A stretch of DNA of 64,000 nt, taken from contig JAQTLP010000003.1 in assembly GCA_028714855.1 (NCBI GenBank), positions 62,001-126,000 on the forward strand, read 5' to 3'. This DNA comes from Phycisphaerae bacterium. Lineage in GTDB: Bacteria > Planctomycetota > Phycisphaerae > Sedimentisphaerales > Anaerobacaceae. Below are positions 42,366 to 52,541 of this stretch, one piece after another. A program made the position numbers and the translations under genes. Under the pieces are notes generated by a model that saw only the letters and a program-made list of their open reading frames with translations, was not told the origin of the DNA and made no database searches. Positions within the stretch are counted from its first letter, which is position 1; each line of letters opens with the position of its first letter.

Positions 42366-42675
42366 GTGAGGCTTTTTAGGTGGTGCGAATTTCCTGCCGA
42401 CAGGTATACGATGTTCCTCGGATAGCTCAAGAACAGGCAAGATTTTGTTTGACAAACGGCATAAAATATGCTAATCCGCCGATAAGTTCATAAATTCTTT
42501 GGAAGCGGCGGATGCAGGCCGTATCGCACCCACCTACGACGTCCAGTTATGGAGTAGGATGATGTTTATCAACTCGCAAGGGCTGATTCGTATGCCGTCC
42601 TCAGGTACTCCCTGCGATGGTATGCGGTTTAGCCCCATTCTCAAGGATCACACATATATAAAGAGGACACACCAA

Positions 42676-45411
42676 ATGGAATCGCCAATGTTTGGGGAAA
42701 TTGCGAATCTTTCCCAAAGAGGGCAAAGAAATCAAGTTAACACCTTTGGTATCGCCAAATGCGCGCTTTTACTGCTATGTCTATCAGCAAATATTTCACT
42801 GGCGGCAGGTAATTCCTCTGCTTTACTTTCACTTGCTCCTATCAACCCGGAGTTTACTGGGTGGCAAAGCAAGGCGGCTACTTTTAACCTCGAATTGCGT
42901 GATACACTCGGCTTGATTCCTTCACCAATTGACAGGTCTCATCTTCTAACTCAGACACGTGTACTTGCACAACTTGAAGGTTTACCGCCCAGCTACGACC
43001 TCAGGGATTATGGGTGGGTTACTCCCGTCAAAAATCAAGGAGATTGTGGCTCCTGTTGGGCTTTTGGCTCGTATGGGTCGTTTGAAAGTTGTCTCCTGAA
43101 GAACGCGGCAGAGACTTGGGACTTCTCTGAAAACCACCTGAAGAACTACCACGGTTTCGACTGGGGTCCTTGTGATGGTGGTAATGCCGATATGAGCACT
43201 GCTTATTTAGCTCGCTGGTCAGGACCGATTAGTGAAGCCGACGACCCTTACCACGACTATGATGACCGTCCCTCGCCGGGAGGCCCGTGTCGGAAATACC
43301 TGGAAGGGGTATTGTGGTTTTTCACGGCCAGTGACATCAAAAACGCTCTTATGACATACGGTGGTATGTATGTAACGATGTACATGAGTTCTGCATATTA
43401 CAACTCATCCGAGCACACATATTATTATAACGGCAGCAACAGTGCTAACCACGCCGTGACCCTTGTCGGCTGGGATGATAACAAAGCTGTAACCGGTGCG
43501 CCAAGTAGCGGCGCCTGGCTCGTGAAGAATAGCTGGGGCACTGGCTGGGGTAACAGCGGGTACTTCTGGATTTCTTACTATGACAGCGTCGCTGTCAAAT
43601 ACTCGGCAGCTTTCTACGATGCCGTATCTACCGAGTCATACACGACTAACCACCAATATGACCCGCTGGGATGGACAACATCTGCGGGGTATGGCACTAC
43701 CACCGCCTGGGCCGCCAACATTTTTATCGCTACTGCGAACGAGCAGCTAACGGCAGTCGGCCTGTATGCCGGTGCCGATGCCACTTCATACATAATCTAC
43801 ATTTACGACGACTTCAACGGCAGCACATTTTCTGACCTTTTGGGTTCTGTTTCCGGCACACTTACTAATTCGGGCTACCATACAATCCCTCTGGCTCCGC
43901 CAATCAACCTGACGACAGGCAATGATTTTTCGACAGTCGTAAAGTTCACCACTCCCGACTATAACTATCCTATTCCGGTAGAAATGGACTTTGCGGACTA
44001 TTCCTCGAGCGCCACTGCCAGTCCTGGGCAGAGTTACGTAAGTCCCAATGGTGCGATGTTCACTGACTTAACGACCTATGACGGATTTGAGAATGCTAAC
44101 GTATGCATCAAAGGACTGGCAATCATCATTCCGAGCCCGCCCATTGCTGAAGATGTTAACGTTTCAACTTTATTGGATACTCCGGTAACAATTACACTCC
44201 GGGCCATCGATGACGGTCTGCCCAATCCGCCGGGCGTCTTAAGTTATATTATTACATCACTGCCGACTAACGGCAGCCTGATTGACCCAGGTGCAGGCGG
44301 CATAATCGCTGTCCCCTGCACACTCACCAGCAACGGCAACCAGGTCATTTATACACCTGCAACCGATTATACCGGCCCGGACAATTTTACATTCAAAGCA
44401 AATGACGGGGGAACGCCCCCTGACGGCGGCGATTCGAATATTGCTACTGTTTCGATCACGGTTAATCCGGGAAGATTTACTATTTTCTCCGAAGATTTCG
44501 AAAGTGGCCTAGGCAGTTTTACCATAGACAATAGCTTCGGCGATGGTTCAGGATTGTGGCATCTGACTGCCATTTGTAATTCCGTCCTGTCCGGCCACTC
44601 TACGCCGACTTCGCTCTATTATGGCCAGAATAGCACATGCAACTACGACGCTGGACAAACTGAAGGGATAGTAATTTCTCCCGTAATCAGTCTGGCCGGA
44701 GCCTCGGCTATCCTGTTAGAATTTAACTATATGCTCGAAACAGAGCAGCTTTCAGAATTTGACATAGCTTCAGTGGAGGTCTCGGAGAACGGTGGTGACT
44801 TCGTAGAATATCTCAGTAATACTGCGGGAACTCTTCAGGACTCTTCCGGTGGCTGGGTTCCAAAAACATTAGATCTTTCGTCAATGGCAGGGTCTAATAT
44901 TCAGATTCGCTTTCGGTTCCGGACGATTGACGATGTATACAATACTTACCCCGGTTTTTATGTCGATGATGTAAACGTGACTGGGGCAAAGTACACTATT
45001 TCCGGCCACATCCGGAATGAATGTAACGTTCCTGTGGAAGGTGTGCTGGTCGATGCCAATAATGGTGGCGGCCAGGACACGACCGATGTCAATGGTTTCT
45101 ATGAGGTCCAGGTGAATTACAACTGGTCTGGGACGGTGACGCCGACCAAGAACTATTATACGTTTGACCCGAATTGGAGGAGCTATGCCGATGTTCTTGC
45201 CAACCAGACGGAACAGAACTACCAGGCCGCTAATATCTACGACCTTGATTGTAACGGCTCAATCGGTTTTGGTGATATTGGGATAATAAGTGAAAACTGG
45301 CTTGATGGTCCAGATCTTCCAGGTGATTTCTACAAGGATGAGGATGATATTGTTAACTTCCTGGATTTCGCTGAATTTGCACAACACTGGCTTGAAGGCA
45401 ACATCCCGTAA
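42676..45411 (+). CDS. Secreted papain-family (C1A) cysteine protease with Ig-like, MAM-like and dockerin domains
   Basis: This 911-residue protein starts after AGAGGACAC. A signal peptide precedes the protease domain with PPSYDLRDYGWVTPVKNQGD. Cys127 lies in CGSCWAF, His259 in SANHAVTLVGWDD and Asn285 in VKNSWGTGWG. A lectin-like region follows (about 320-490), then a cadherin/Big-type Ig-like domain (PIAEDVNVSTLLDTPVTITL), a MAM- or jelly-roll-like domain (FSEDFESGLGSFTID), a carboxypeptidase regulatory-like fold (YTISGHIRNECNVPVEGVLV) and a two-part dockerin (DLDCNGSIGFGDIGII, then DIVNFLDFAEFAQHW). It probably degrades protein outside the cell and is held by dockerin-like contacts (inference). 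Confidence 0.88.
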   Translation: MESPMFGEIANLSQRGQRNQVNTFGIAKCALLLLCLSANISLAAGNSSALLSLAPINPEFTGWQSKAATFNLELRDTLGLIPSPIDRSHLLTQTRVLAQLEGLPPSYDLRDYGWVTPVKNQGDCGSCWAFGSYGSFESCLLKNAAETWDFSENHLKNYHGFDWGPCDGGNADMSTAYLARWSGPISEADDPYHDYDDRPSPGGPCRKYLEGVLWFFTASDIKNALMTYGGMYVTMYMSSAYYNSSEHTYYYNGSNSANHAVTLVGWDDNKAVTGAPSSGAWLVKNSWGTGWGNSGYFWISYYDSVAVKYSAAFYDAVSTESYTTNHQYDPLGWTTSAGYGTTTAWAANIFIATANEQLTAVGLYAGADATSYIIYIYDDFNGSTFSDLLGSVSGTLTNSGYHTIPLAPPINLTTGNDFSTVVKFTTPDYNYPIPVEMDFADYSSSATASPGQSYVSPNGAMFTDLTTYDGFENANVCIKGLAIIIPSPPIAEDVNVSTLLDTPVTITLRAIDDGLPNPPGVLSYIITSLPTNGSLIDPGAGGIIAVPCTLTSNGNQVIYTPATDYTGPDNFTFKANDGGTPPDGGDSNIATVSITVNPGRFTIFSEDFESGLGSFTIDNSFGDGSGLWHLTAICNSVLSGHSTPTSLYYGQNSTCNYDAGQTEGIVISPVISLAGASAILLEFNYMLETEQLSEFDIASVEVSENGGDFVEYLSNTAGTLQDSSGGWVPKTLDLSSMAGSNIQIRFRFRTIDDVYNTYPGFYVDDVNVTGAKYTISGHIRNECNVPVEGVLVDANNGGGQDTTDVNGFYEVQVNYNWSGTVTPTKNYYTFDPNWRSYADVLANQTEQNYQAANIYDLDCNGSIGFGDIGIISENWLDGPDLPGDFYKDEDDIVNFLDFAEFAQHWLEGNIP

Positions 45412-45967
45412 GCTGGTTAAAGCTTGATAATCATTCAAGGGCAAAAATTTAGGGGAGGGATTTTTGTTTCTCCCAATTACATAGGCATAAACCTGCCGGC
45501 ATCGCCCCTGCCGGCAAAGGGTAAAAATCACGTGAAATACGGAGGGTAAATCTTACCTGCAAACCTATCTTGAGAGGGGTTTTGACAGTTTAAGGACGGT
45601 TTTGGACTGTTAGTTGCGATTTTTTGGGACCAAAATCGGGCAAAAATTGTGCGAATTTGGTGAAAAAACTATTGCCTGCAGGACGTTTGACGATTATCAT
45701 ATGGTGTTTGATTGTAAGGATTAACGGCTACCAGAGCCAAATTAAAACCGCCGCAGGCGGGTAAAGGTGTGAGAAAATGGTTTTGACAGGAATGAGTGAA
45801 CAGTGCTGCACAGGGAACTAAACAACCTGTACGGCTGTGCCTTTGCGCAAATGGTGGCCTGGAAATCGGCGTTTCTACTTCAGGAGACGAGTGAGGTTTG
45901 CTGTTACTGGAGGCAGTTGATGTAATAAGGTAAGCTACAACCTCTGTTTGTTTCGGGTTTGTTTTTG
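45412..45967. other. Long region upstream of nusA, no gene recognised, possible leader
   Basis: About 550 bases without a convincing reading frame. It includes a direct repeat CCTGCCGGCA near 45493 and 45508. Around 45808-45840 two mutually exclusive pairings are possible: GCACAG with CTGTGC, or ACAGG with CCTGT. With the terminator-like hairpin at 45968 this may be an attenuating leader for nusA-infB-rbfA. No known riboswitch was recognised. Confidence 0.35.
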
Positions 45968-46000
45968 AAGTGGAAGCTGTTGAGGTTTCCACTTTTTTTT
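45968..46000 (+). terminator. Intrinsic terminator just upstream of nusA (attenuator candidate)
   Basis: AAGTGGAA (45968-45975) pairs with TTCCACTT (45987-45994) and runs straight into T8. It is 70 bases before the nusA ATG and more than 550 bases after the previous gene, so it is better placed as a leader attenuator than as the terminator of the protease gene. Confidence 0.75.
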
Positions 46001-46070
46001 GGCAAGGACCGCCCTGCTTTCCGCCTTCGGCAGGAAGACGCGTAGGGCGAACAATATTAGGAAACTAACT

Positions 46071-47342
46071 ATGAGTCAGGAAATAACAAGAATAGTCGAC
46101 AATATAGCACGCGACAAGAACATCGACAGGGAATCCATTTTCGCTGATTTGGAAGAAGCTATGGTATCAGCGGTCAGGAAGCAGTTCGGCGAGCCGGAAA
46201 GCGAAATAACTGTACACATCGACCGCACCACAGGCGAAATAACGGCTTTCAAGGACAAAGTCCAAATTGATATGACACACCTTGGTCGAATCCCCGCCCA
46301 GACAGCCAAGCAGGTGATGATTCAGAAAATAAAGGCCAATGAAAGAGACAGCATCTACACCGAGTTCAGCAAGCGAAAAGGAACTATTGTCAGCGGCTCT
46401 GTTGTCCGGTACGAAAGCGGAACATTAATTGTTAATTTAGACCACCGCGCCGAAGGCTTTATGCCCAAGAACGAGCAAATAATGGGGCAGAGCCATCACC
46501 CGGGCGAGAGGATTCGATGTCTGATTCTTGATGTGAAAGAAACTTCAGGCCAGGTCAAGATTATCCTGTCACGCACGCACCCGGATTTTATCCGAAAATT
46601 GTTCGAGCTGGAGGTGCCGGAAATTTCAGAAAACATCATCGAAATACGTGCGCTGGTGCGGGAAGCAGGCTATCGAAGCAAAGTTGCAGTTGCCTCGTCC
46701 GATGAAAAGGTTGACCCGGTTGGAGCGTGCGTTGGCGTTCGTGGCAGCAGAATAAAAAATATAGTCGACGAGCTTGGCGGTGAGAAAATAGATATTGTCC
46801 GCTGGAACGAGTCGTCACAGGTGCTTATCTCCAATGGCTTGATGCCGGCAAAGGTCAGCGAAATTGCTTTGTGTTTTGAGCTGGGAAGAGCAACGGTAGT
46901 GGTGGATGAGGACCAGCTTAGCCTGGCTATCGGAAAGCACGGGCAGAACGTCCGGCTGGCGGCAAGATTGACGGGATGGGATATCGATATACTAACACCT
47001 GACGAGTACAATCAGGGCATCGAACGTTTGACAAATTGCGTCAAAACTGCGGCAGGTGATGATACGCTAGTCGATAAGCTGATAGCGCTCGGAGTTATAT
47101 CGGTTCTGGATTTGGAAGATGTCGGGGCAGAACCCCTCGTTAGCGAACTGGGTATTGATGCCGGTTTAGCTGAGAAATTGATTGCAACAGCAACTGAAGA
47201 AGCTAGGCGTTTGGCGGCTGAGCCGAAAAAACAAGCGGAAAGCCTGCTGGAAAAGCAAAGTGACCACCAGCATGATGAATCTGCCTTAGGCAAAGAGCTG
47301 GAAGCGACAGATAATGAACAAACGGTAACAAACAACGAATAG
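46071..47342 (+). CDS. nusA: Transcription elongation/termination factor NusA
   Basis: This protein binds RNA polymerase and nascent RNA, affecting pausing, termination and antitermination. The 423-residue protein has the N-terminal domain (about 1-105), an S1 domain around KGTIVSGSVVRYESGTLIVN, and KH domains with VGVRGSRIKNIVDELGGEKI and LAIGKHGQNVRLAARLTGWD. An acidic helical tail follows. The ATG at 46071 follows TAGGAAAC; a longer frame from 45999 would overlap the terminator T-run. rimP is not upstream as it often is. Confidence 0.96.
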   Translation: MSQEITRIVDNIARDKNIDRESIFADLEEAMVSAVRKQFGEPESEITVHIDRTTGEITAFKDKVQIDMTHLGRIPAQTAKQVMIQKIKANERDSIYTEFSKRKGTIVSGSVVRYESGTLIVNLDHRAEGFMPKNEQIMGQSHHPGERIRCLILDVKETSGQVKIILSRTHPDFIRKLFELEVPEISENIIEIRALVREAGYRSKVAVASSDEKVDPVGACVGVRGSRIKNIVDELGGEKIDIVRWNESSQVLISNGLMPAKVSEIALCFELGRATVVVDEDQLSLAIGKHGQNVRLAARLTGWDIDILTPDEYNQGIERLTNCVKTAAGDDTLVDKLIALGVISVLDLEDVGAEPLVSELGIDAGLAEKLIATATEEARRLAAEPKKQAESLLEKQSDHQHDESALGKELEATDNEQTVTNNE

Positions 47343-47389
47343 CCGGTTGAAAAAGAACCTGAATTCACTGTTCAGGAATTGGAGTTTTT

Positions 47390-49957
47390 TTGGCTGCCAC
47401 GAGAGTTTACATTCTGGCTAAGGAGCTTGGAGTAAAAAGCACTGCTATTGTGAAGAAGTGCCAGGATGAGGGGCTGGACGTTAAGAACCACATGTCCTGG
47501 ATTTCGGCAGGTCTGACGGCGACTGTTCGCGAGTGGTTCAGCGAAGGAGAACACGCCACAACGGTTGAGACGACCGAGAAGGTAGACCTGAAAAAGGTCC
47601 GGCTCAAGAAAAAACGGGTAACAAAGAAAGGAAAGAAGCCCGAACTAGTCGAGGCCCAGGCAGAACCTGAAGCAACTGAGCAAAAACCTGCGGAAACAGC
47701 AGTTATCGAAGAAGTAAAACCGGAAGAAGTAAAACCAGTCGAGCCCCCCAAGGAACAAGAGCCGGAGGTCATACTGCCTGCCGGCCCGCTTTTAGAAAAG
47801 CCCGAGCCAGCCAAACTGAGCGGCCCGCAGGTAGTTCGGGTCGAAGCGCCGGAACCATTAGGACCGCCGAGACCAAGACAAAAATCAAGACCAAGATACG
47901 ATGCACCTGTTACTGAGCCGTTGATGTACACCAAAGGGAAACTGGAAGAGCCAATTGTGGCTTCACCGAAGGAAAAGGGACGAGGGCCAAAACGACACAA
48001 GGAGAGAACGCAGGGACGTCGACACAGTGATGACGATGTAAAAGTCATAAAACCGCTCAAAGTCAGCAAATGGCGACAGAGGGACATTGAAGAAAGACAA
48101 GCTCGGCTTGATGCGGCCGGCGGCGAAAGTCTGCGATTAAGGCCGACACGCAAAATCCTTACCAAGGCCCACGCAAAAGCTGTTGAAATCAGCAGACCGA
48201 AAAAAGCGACAATAAGCGAGCCGATTACAGTAAGGGATTTGTCTTCTGTACTGGCGGTAAAATCGGCAGACATTATCACTAAATTGATGCAGCAAGGTGT
48301 AATGGCCACTGCCAATCAGGTAATAAGCTCCGAAGTTGCGGAACTGGTTGCTCTGGAGCTCGGCACAGAATTGGTTGTAGAGCACAAAAAAACTCTGGAA
48401 GAGCAGATACGGGCCGAATTTGACGGTAGGCAAAAAAATAATCTCGAAAAACGTTCGGTGGTGGCAGCTATGCTGGGCCATGTTGACCACGGCAAGACCA
48501 GCCTGCTGGACAAAATCAGGACGACTAAGATAGCGGCCGGCGAGGCCGGCGGTATTACACAGCATATCGGCGCCTCTCAGGTCAGCTGGGACGATAAGAA
48601 GGTGACATTCCTTGACACGCCAGGTCATGAGGCGTTCACCGCGATGCGGGCACGCGGTGCAAATATGACCGATGTCGTGGTTCTGACGGTTGCCGCCGGG
48701 GACGGAGTGATGCCCCAAACCATCGAGGCAATACATCATGCCAAGGCAGCGGGCGTTCCGATTATTGTAGCATTAAATAAAATAGATTTGCCCGGCATCG
48801 ATTTTAATCGCGTTTACGCGCAGCTGTCTGAGCAGGGTTTGACACCGGTGGAATGGGGCGGAGATACGGAAGTTGTAAAAACCAGTGCCGTTACCGGCAC
48901 CGGCATTAACGATTTGCTCGAACACCTCGATTATACAGCCGAATTACTCGACCTCAAGGCTGATAACACGGTACCTGCGACCGGATGGGTAGTGGAGGCG
49001 AAGATGTCACCGCAGCTTGGTCCTGTGGCAACTCTTTTAATTAAAGAAGGCCGACTAAACAAAGGCGATGTGGTGCTTGCCGGCTGCGCCTTCGGCAGAG
49101 TGAAGAGCCTGAAAGACGGCTACGGCAAGAAGATAAAGTCAGCTGCAAGCTCTATGCCGGTGGAGATAGCAGGTCTGAGCGATGTACCGCAGGCAGGCGA
49201 CAGATTTTACGTCACGGATGATATCAACAGGGCCAAAGCTGCCGCTGAGGAAAACCAAATGCTCTCGCGGGAAAACTCGCTGGCCAAACGAACACAGGTA
49301 ACGCTGGATAATTTATTCAGCCACATAGAGTCCGGCAAGATAGCCGAGTTGAATCTTATCATTCGTGCCGATGTCCAAGGTTCGGTGGATGTTTTGACGA
49401 AATATTTATCTGAGCTGAGCACCGACGAGGTAAAGGTTAAGATTTTACATGCGGCGCCGGGCGGTATCACAGAAGGCGATTGTCTGCTTGCCGAGGCGTC
49501 GAACGCCATAATAATCGGCTTCAATGTTGTGCCTGAAGAACGCGTGGCCAAGATTGCAGAAACCAGAGGCATTGAGATAAGACTCTACGATATAATCTAC
49601 CGCATAACCGAAGATTTACAAAAATCCATGGCCGGCCTGCTTAAACCCGAGGAAAAAGAGGAGCCCGTTGGCAGGGCCGTGGTAAGAACTGTTTTCAAAA
49701 TTTCGAAGCTCGGCGCGGTGGCAGGTTGTTTAGTCAGCGATGGTATCGTGACCAGAAGTGCCAAAGTTCGCCTGATACGTGATAATATCGTAATCAGAAG
49801 CGACCTGACCATAGAGTCCTTAAAGCATTTCAAAGATGATGCCCGCGAGGTCAAGGCAGGCCTGGAGTGCGGCATTAAGATAGCTAAATTCGACGATATT
49901 AAGGTCGATGATGTTTTTGCCCTTTATGAAATCGTTAAAGTGGCAAGAACCCTTTAA
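47390..49957 (+). CDS. infB: Translation initiation factor IF-2
   Basis: This GTPase positions initiator tRNA on the 30S subunit. The start is TTG at 47390 after TTGGAG. The 855-residue protein begins with an IF2 N-terminal domain ([20 protein letters not shown]), then a Pro/Glu/Lys-rich linker (about 65-220) and the G domain with [15 protein letters not shown] near residue 363, DTPGHEAF and NKIDLPG. Domains II-IV follow. It lies 47 bases after nusA in the classic nusA-infB-rbfA order. Confidence 0.97.
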   Translation: MAATRVYILAKELGVKSTAIVKKCQDEGLDVKNHMSWISAGLTATVREWFSEGEHATTVETTEKVDLKKVRLKKKRVTKKGKKPELVEAQAEPEATEQKPAETAVIEEVKPEEVKPVEPPKEQEPEVILPAGPLLEKPEPAKLSGPQVVRVEAPEPLGPPRPRQKSRPRYDAPVTEPLMYTKGKLEEPIVASPKEKGRGPKRHKERTQGRRHSDDDVKVIKPLKVSKWRQRDIEERQARLDAAGGESLRLRPTRKILTKAHAKAVEISRPKKATISEPITVRDLSSVLAVKSADIITKLMQQGVMATANQVISSEVAELVALELGTELVVEHKKTLEEQIRAEFDGRQKNNLEKRSVVAAMLGHVDHGKTSLLDKIRTTKIAAGEAGGITQHIGASQVSWDDKKVTFLDTPGHEAFTAMRARGANMTDVVVLTVAAGDGVMPQTIEAIHHAKAAGVPIIVALNKIDLPGIDFNRVYAQLSEQGLTPVEWGGDTEVVKTSAVTGTGINDLLEHLDYTAELLDLKADNTVPATGWVVEAKMSPQLGPVATLLIKEGRLNKGDVVLAGCAFGRVKSLKDGYGKKIKSAASSMPVEIAGLSDVPQAGDRFYVTDDINRAKAAAEENQMLSRENSLAKRTQVTLDNLFSHIESGKIAELNLIIRADVQGSVDVLTKYLSELSTDEVKVKILHAAPGGITEGDCLLAEASNAIIIGFNVVPEERVAKIAETRGIEIRLYDIIYRITEDLQKSMAGLLKPEEKEEPVGRAVVRTVFKISKLGAVAGCLVSDGIVTRSAKVRLIRDNIVIRSDLTIESLKHFKDDAREVKAGLECGIKIAKFDDIKVDDVFALYEIVKVARTL

Positions 49958-49992
49958 ATTGGTAATTAGTAATTATACCATTTGACCAAACA

Positions 49993-50385
49993 ATGGCGAC
50001 AAGAAGGCAGGAAAAGGCGGCACGAGCGATAAAAGAAGCGGTCAGCGACGCTATTGCCAACCATCTTAACGACCCGCGTATCGAGGGCTTTGTGAGCGTT
50101 ACGAGAGTTGATGTAGCTGTCGACTTGCGCAGTGCGGAAGTGTATCTGAGCATCTTCGGCAAAAATGATACCGCCCAGGACAAAACTTATGAGGCGATAA
50201 CGCACGCCAGGAGTCGAATACAATCGCTGCTGGCAGGTTCGCTGCAGTGCAAATTCTGTCCTGTTTTGCGGTTTCATAAGGACGAGAATTTCAAGAAGAC
50301 GCTTGAAACCATAAAATTGATAGAACAGGCCGCAAGTGAGCGGAAAAAGAGGGATTCGGTTGACGAAAAACAAGAGCCGTTGTAA
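49993..50385 (+). CDS. rbfA: 30S ribosome-binding factor A
   Basis: This 130-residue KH-fold protein acts in late 16S rRNA processing and 30S maturation. NDPRIEGFVSVTRVDVAVDL and the RSAEVYLSIFG segment are typical. It is 35 bases downstream of infB. Confidence 0.93.
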   Translation: MATRRQEKAARAIKEAVSDAIANHLNDPRIEGFVSVTRVDVAVDLRSAEVYLSIFGKNDTAQDKTYEAITHARSRIQSLLAGSLQCKFCPVLRFHKDENFKKTLETIKLIEQAASERKKRDSVDEKQEPL

Positions 50386-50430
50386 ACTCGTGCTGCGTAA
50401 CGCGAGCTGCCGAAACCGACAGGGAATTTT

Positions 50431-51057
50431 ATGAAAAACGGTAAAAACTATTCGAAAAAGGTACAGAAACTGTACCGTTCATTGAAACATAAACATCCGG
50501 CAGTCCGTAAAGTCACATACGAAGAGCCGGTGGACGCCCTTGTTTATGCCATCGTTAGCTCGGAATTGAGCGAGCCGGCGGCGCAATCCGCGATTAATAA
50601 GCTTACGGAGCATTTCGTTGACTGGAACGACCTGCGTATTTCGCGGGTAGAAGAAATCGCCGAAGCAATTGGGGTGGAAGTGTCTGCTGCAAAAAACATA
50701 GCTTCGGCGCTTACTGCAGCTTTAAAGGCCGTATTCAGCAAATATAATATGGTCAGCTTAAAAGCATTGAGCAAGATGAGTAAACGTCCGGCTAAAGCGT
50801 TCCTCGAGAAAATAGAAGGTGTCAACCGCTTTGTGGTCGATTATTGTATGCTTACGTCTCTGCATGGACACGCAATCCCGCTCACAAAAAAGATGGCAGA
50901 ATATCTGAAAAGCAACGAGTTGGCACACGCGGAAGCCGACGAGGAAGAAATAGAAGGCTTCTTGGCCAGGCAGGTCTCGGCTGAAAACGCCTACGAGTTT
51001 TATTCTCTTTTACGGAGAGAGAGCGAAGCACGCAAGGCGGGTAAGAAGAAAAAATAA
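50431..51057 (+). CDS. HhH-GPD-superfamily protein lacking the endonuclease III catalytic residues
   Basis: This 208-residue protein resembles the helical core of endonuclease III. The segment DALVYAIVSSELSEPAAQSA matches the first helices. FLEKIEGVNRFVVDYCMLTS sits where the family has LPGVGRKTA, and the catalytic Lys position is Phe. The catalytic Asp region reads HAIPLTKKM, and the C-terminal iron-sulfur cysteines are missing. It may bind DNA without cutting or act as a structural partner (inference). The position after rbfA suggests co-expression with translation genes. Confidence 0.65.
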   Translation: MKNGKNYSKKVQKLYRSLKHKHPAVRKVTYEEPVDALVYAIVSSELSEPAAQSAINKLTEHFVDWNDLRISRVEEIAEAIGVEVSAAKNIASALTAALKAVFSKYNMVSLKALSKMSKRPAKAFLEKIEGVNRFVVDYCMLTSLHGHAIPLTKKMAEYLKSNELAHAEADEEEIEGFLARQVSAENAYEFYSLLRRESEARKAGKKKK

Positions 51058-51082
51058 AACAAAAGCTAAAAGGAAGGAACCG

Positions 51083-51967
51083 TTGTTTGAGATGTCAGAA
51101 AAGATATTAAAATTAGGTATACCCTCGGGCAGTTTGCAAAAGGCGACGGTTGAACTTTTCGGCAAGGCCGGTTTCAACATCGTCGAATCCGAAAGAAATC
51201 TCCGGCCTCGCATAGATGATGAGCAAATCGGGCTAACTATGCTGCGGGCACAGGAGATGAGCAGATATGTCGCCGGGGGCGAGCTCGACGCCGGAATTAC
51301 TGGCTTCGACTGGATAGCAGAAAACAAATCAGATGTAGTAGCGGTCGCTGAGCTTGCATACAGCAAAGCTACAAGCGAACCGGCTAGATGGGTATTGGCC
51401 GTGCCGGACGAGTCAAAGGTGAAAAAACCGGCCGATTTGCGCGGAGGCATAGTCGCAACCGAGCTGGTCAAGGTAACAGAGAAGTATTTCGCAGATAAAA
51501 ATATCGACGTAAAAGTCGAATTCAGCTGGGGTTCTACGGAGGTAAAGGCACGCCTTGTTGATGCGATAGTGGAGCTTACCGAAACAGGGACCTCACTTGT
51601 GGCGAATAATCTGCGGGTGATAGATACCGTCATATCTTCTACGACAAGATTGATAGCAAATAAAAAAGCCTGGCAGGATAAATTCAAGCGGGAAAAAATA
51701 GAAAATATCGCCATTTTGCTCAATGCTGCTGTCGAAGCCCGCACCAAAGTCGGCTTGAAAATGAACATAAAGAAAAGCGCCCTCGACAAAGTCTTAAAGA
51801 TTCTTCCTGCCGAGAAAAGCCCGACAATTTCAAGTTTGGCCGACAAGGATTATATTGCGATAGAAGTCGTCATCGACGACAAGGTCGAGAGGACACTGGT
51901 CCCGGCTTTGAAACGCGCCGGAGCATCCGGGATAATCACCTATCCGCTAAATAAGGTCATCCACTAA
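51083..51967 (+). CDS. hisG: ATP phosphoribosyltransferase, long form
   Basis: This enzyme joins ATP and PRPP in the first step of histidine synthesis. The 294-residue protein has KLGIPSGSLQKATVELF at the start, GELDAGITGFDWIAE, the PRPP loop DAIVELTETGTSLVANNLRV, and a C-terminal ACT-like regulatory domain for histidine feedback. The TTG at 51083 is placed five bases after GGAAGG and is preferred to the ATG at 51092. No other his genes are nearby. Confidence 0.94.
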   Translation: MFEMSEKILKLGIPSGSLQKATVELFGKAGFNIVESERNLRPRIDDEQIGLTMLRAQEMSRYVAGGELDAGITGFDWIAENKSDVVAVAELAYSKATSEPARWVLAVPDESKVKKPADLRGGIVATELVKVTEKYFADKNIDVKVEFSWGSTEVKARLVDAIVELTETGTSLVANNLRVIDTVISSTTRLIANKKAWQDKFKREKIENIAILLNAAVEARTKVGLKMNIKKSALDKVLKILPAEKSPTISSLADKDYIAIEVVIDDKVERTLVPALKRAGASGIITYPLNKVIH

Positions 51968-52003
51968 AAAAGCTGAAAATATAGCACAAAATTAAAATTT
52001 TAA

Positions 52004-52032
52004 TTGACAAAGATATTAGAATGTCTTATATT
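52004..52032 (+). promoter_or_regulatory. Sigma-70 promoter of the DUF134/NifX-like pair
   Basis: TTGACA (52004-52009, perfect) and TATATT (52027-52032, five of six) are 17 bases apart. The -10 box forms the left end of the 28-bp palindrome at 52027-52054. Confidence 0.78.
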
Positions 52033-52054
52033 ATTGGCATATGCTAATAATATA
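52027..52054. promoter_or_regulatory. 28-bp palindromic operator overlapping the -10 box
   Basis: TATATTATTGGCAT is followed directly by ATGCTAATAATATA, a 14+14 palindrome with one mismatched pair. It covers the -10 element and start region of the promoter for the helix-turn-helix gene 10 bases downstream. Negative autoregulation by that protein is the simplest reading (inference). Confidence 0.75.
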
Positions 52055-52064
52055 GGAAAGTTAT

Positions 52065-52541
52065 ATGTCTCGGCCTTTTAAATGCAGAAGAATTTGTTGC
52101 GACCCAAAATCGGATTATTTTAAACCTCGCGGCATACCTGTAACTCGATTGGAAGAGATAAACCTTACTATGGACGAACTCGAGACTATTCGCCTTGCAG
52201 ATTTAGAAGGAATTTATCAAGAGAGCGCGGCTTCGAAGATGAATATTTCACGCCAGACATTCGGCAATATTGTTAATTCAGCCCACAAAAAGATAGCTGA
52301 TGCGTTGTTAAATGGAAAGGCATTGAAAATAAAAGGAGGTGTATACGCTATGGCAGAAATGAGAAAATTTAAGTGCTACGTTTGTAACAACACATGGGAA
52401 GTTCCTTATGGAACAGGCAGACCAAAAGAGTGTACTCAGTGCAAAAGCACCAATATCCACAGAGCTGCAGAAGACAGGGGTTATGCCAGAAGAGGCGGTG
52501 CTGGTTATGGCAGAAGACGATGCGGGAGGTTATCAGTATGA
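52065..52541 (+). CDS. DUF134-family helix-turn-helix protein with C-terminal zinc-ribbon-like segment
   Basis: This 158-residue protein opens MSRPFKCRRICCDPKSDYFK, the DUF134 signature. A helix-turn-helix follows (ESAASKMNISRQTFGNIVNS). The extra C-terminal part has CYVCNNTW and CTQCKSTN, a possible metal-binding Cys4 ribbon. DUF134 genes commonly sit beside NifX/NifB-like FeMo-cofactor-domain genes, as here. It probably represses its own promoter through the palindrome at 52027-52054. Confidence 0.85.
   Translation: MSRPFKCRRICCDPKSDYFKPRGIPVTRLEEINLTMDELETIRLADLEGIYQESAASKMNISRQTFGNIVNSAHKKIADALLNGKALKIKGGVYAMAEMRKFKCYVCNNTWEVPYGTGRPKECTQCKSTNIHRAAEDRGYARRGGAGYGRRRCGRLSV

Noticed and set aside
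47407-48315. 302-residue open frame on the minus strand
   Set aside because: It is antisense to the low-complexity linker of infB; its Ser/Gly-rich translation mirrors that bias.
51010-51846. 278-residue open frame on the minus strand
   Set aside because: It is antisense to hisG, with no recognised domains and no suitable start.
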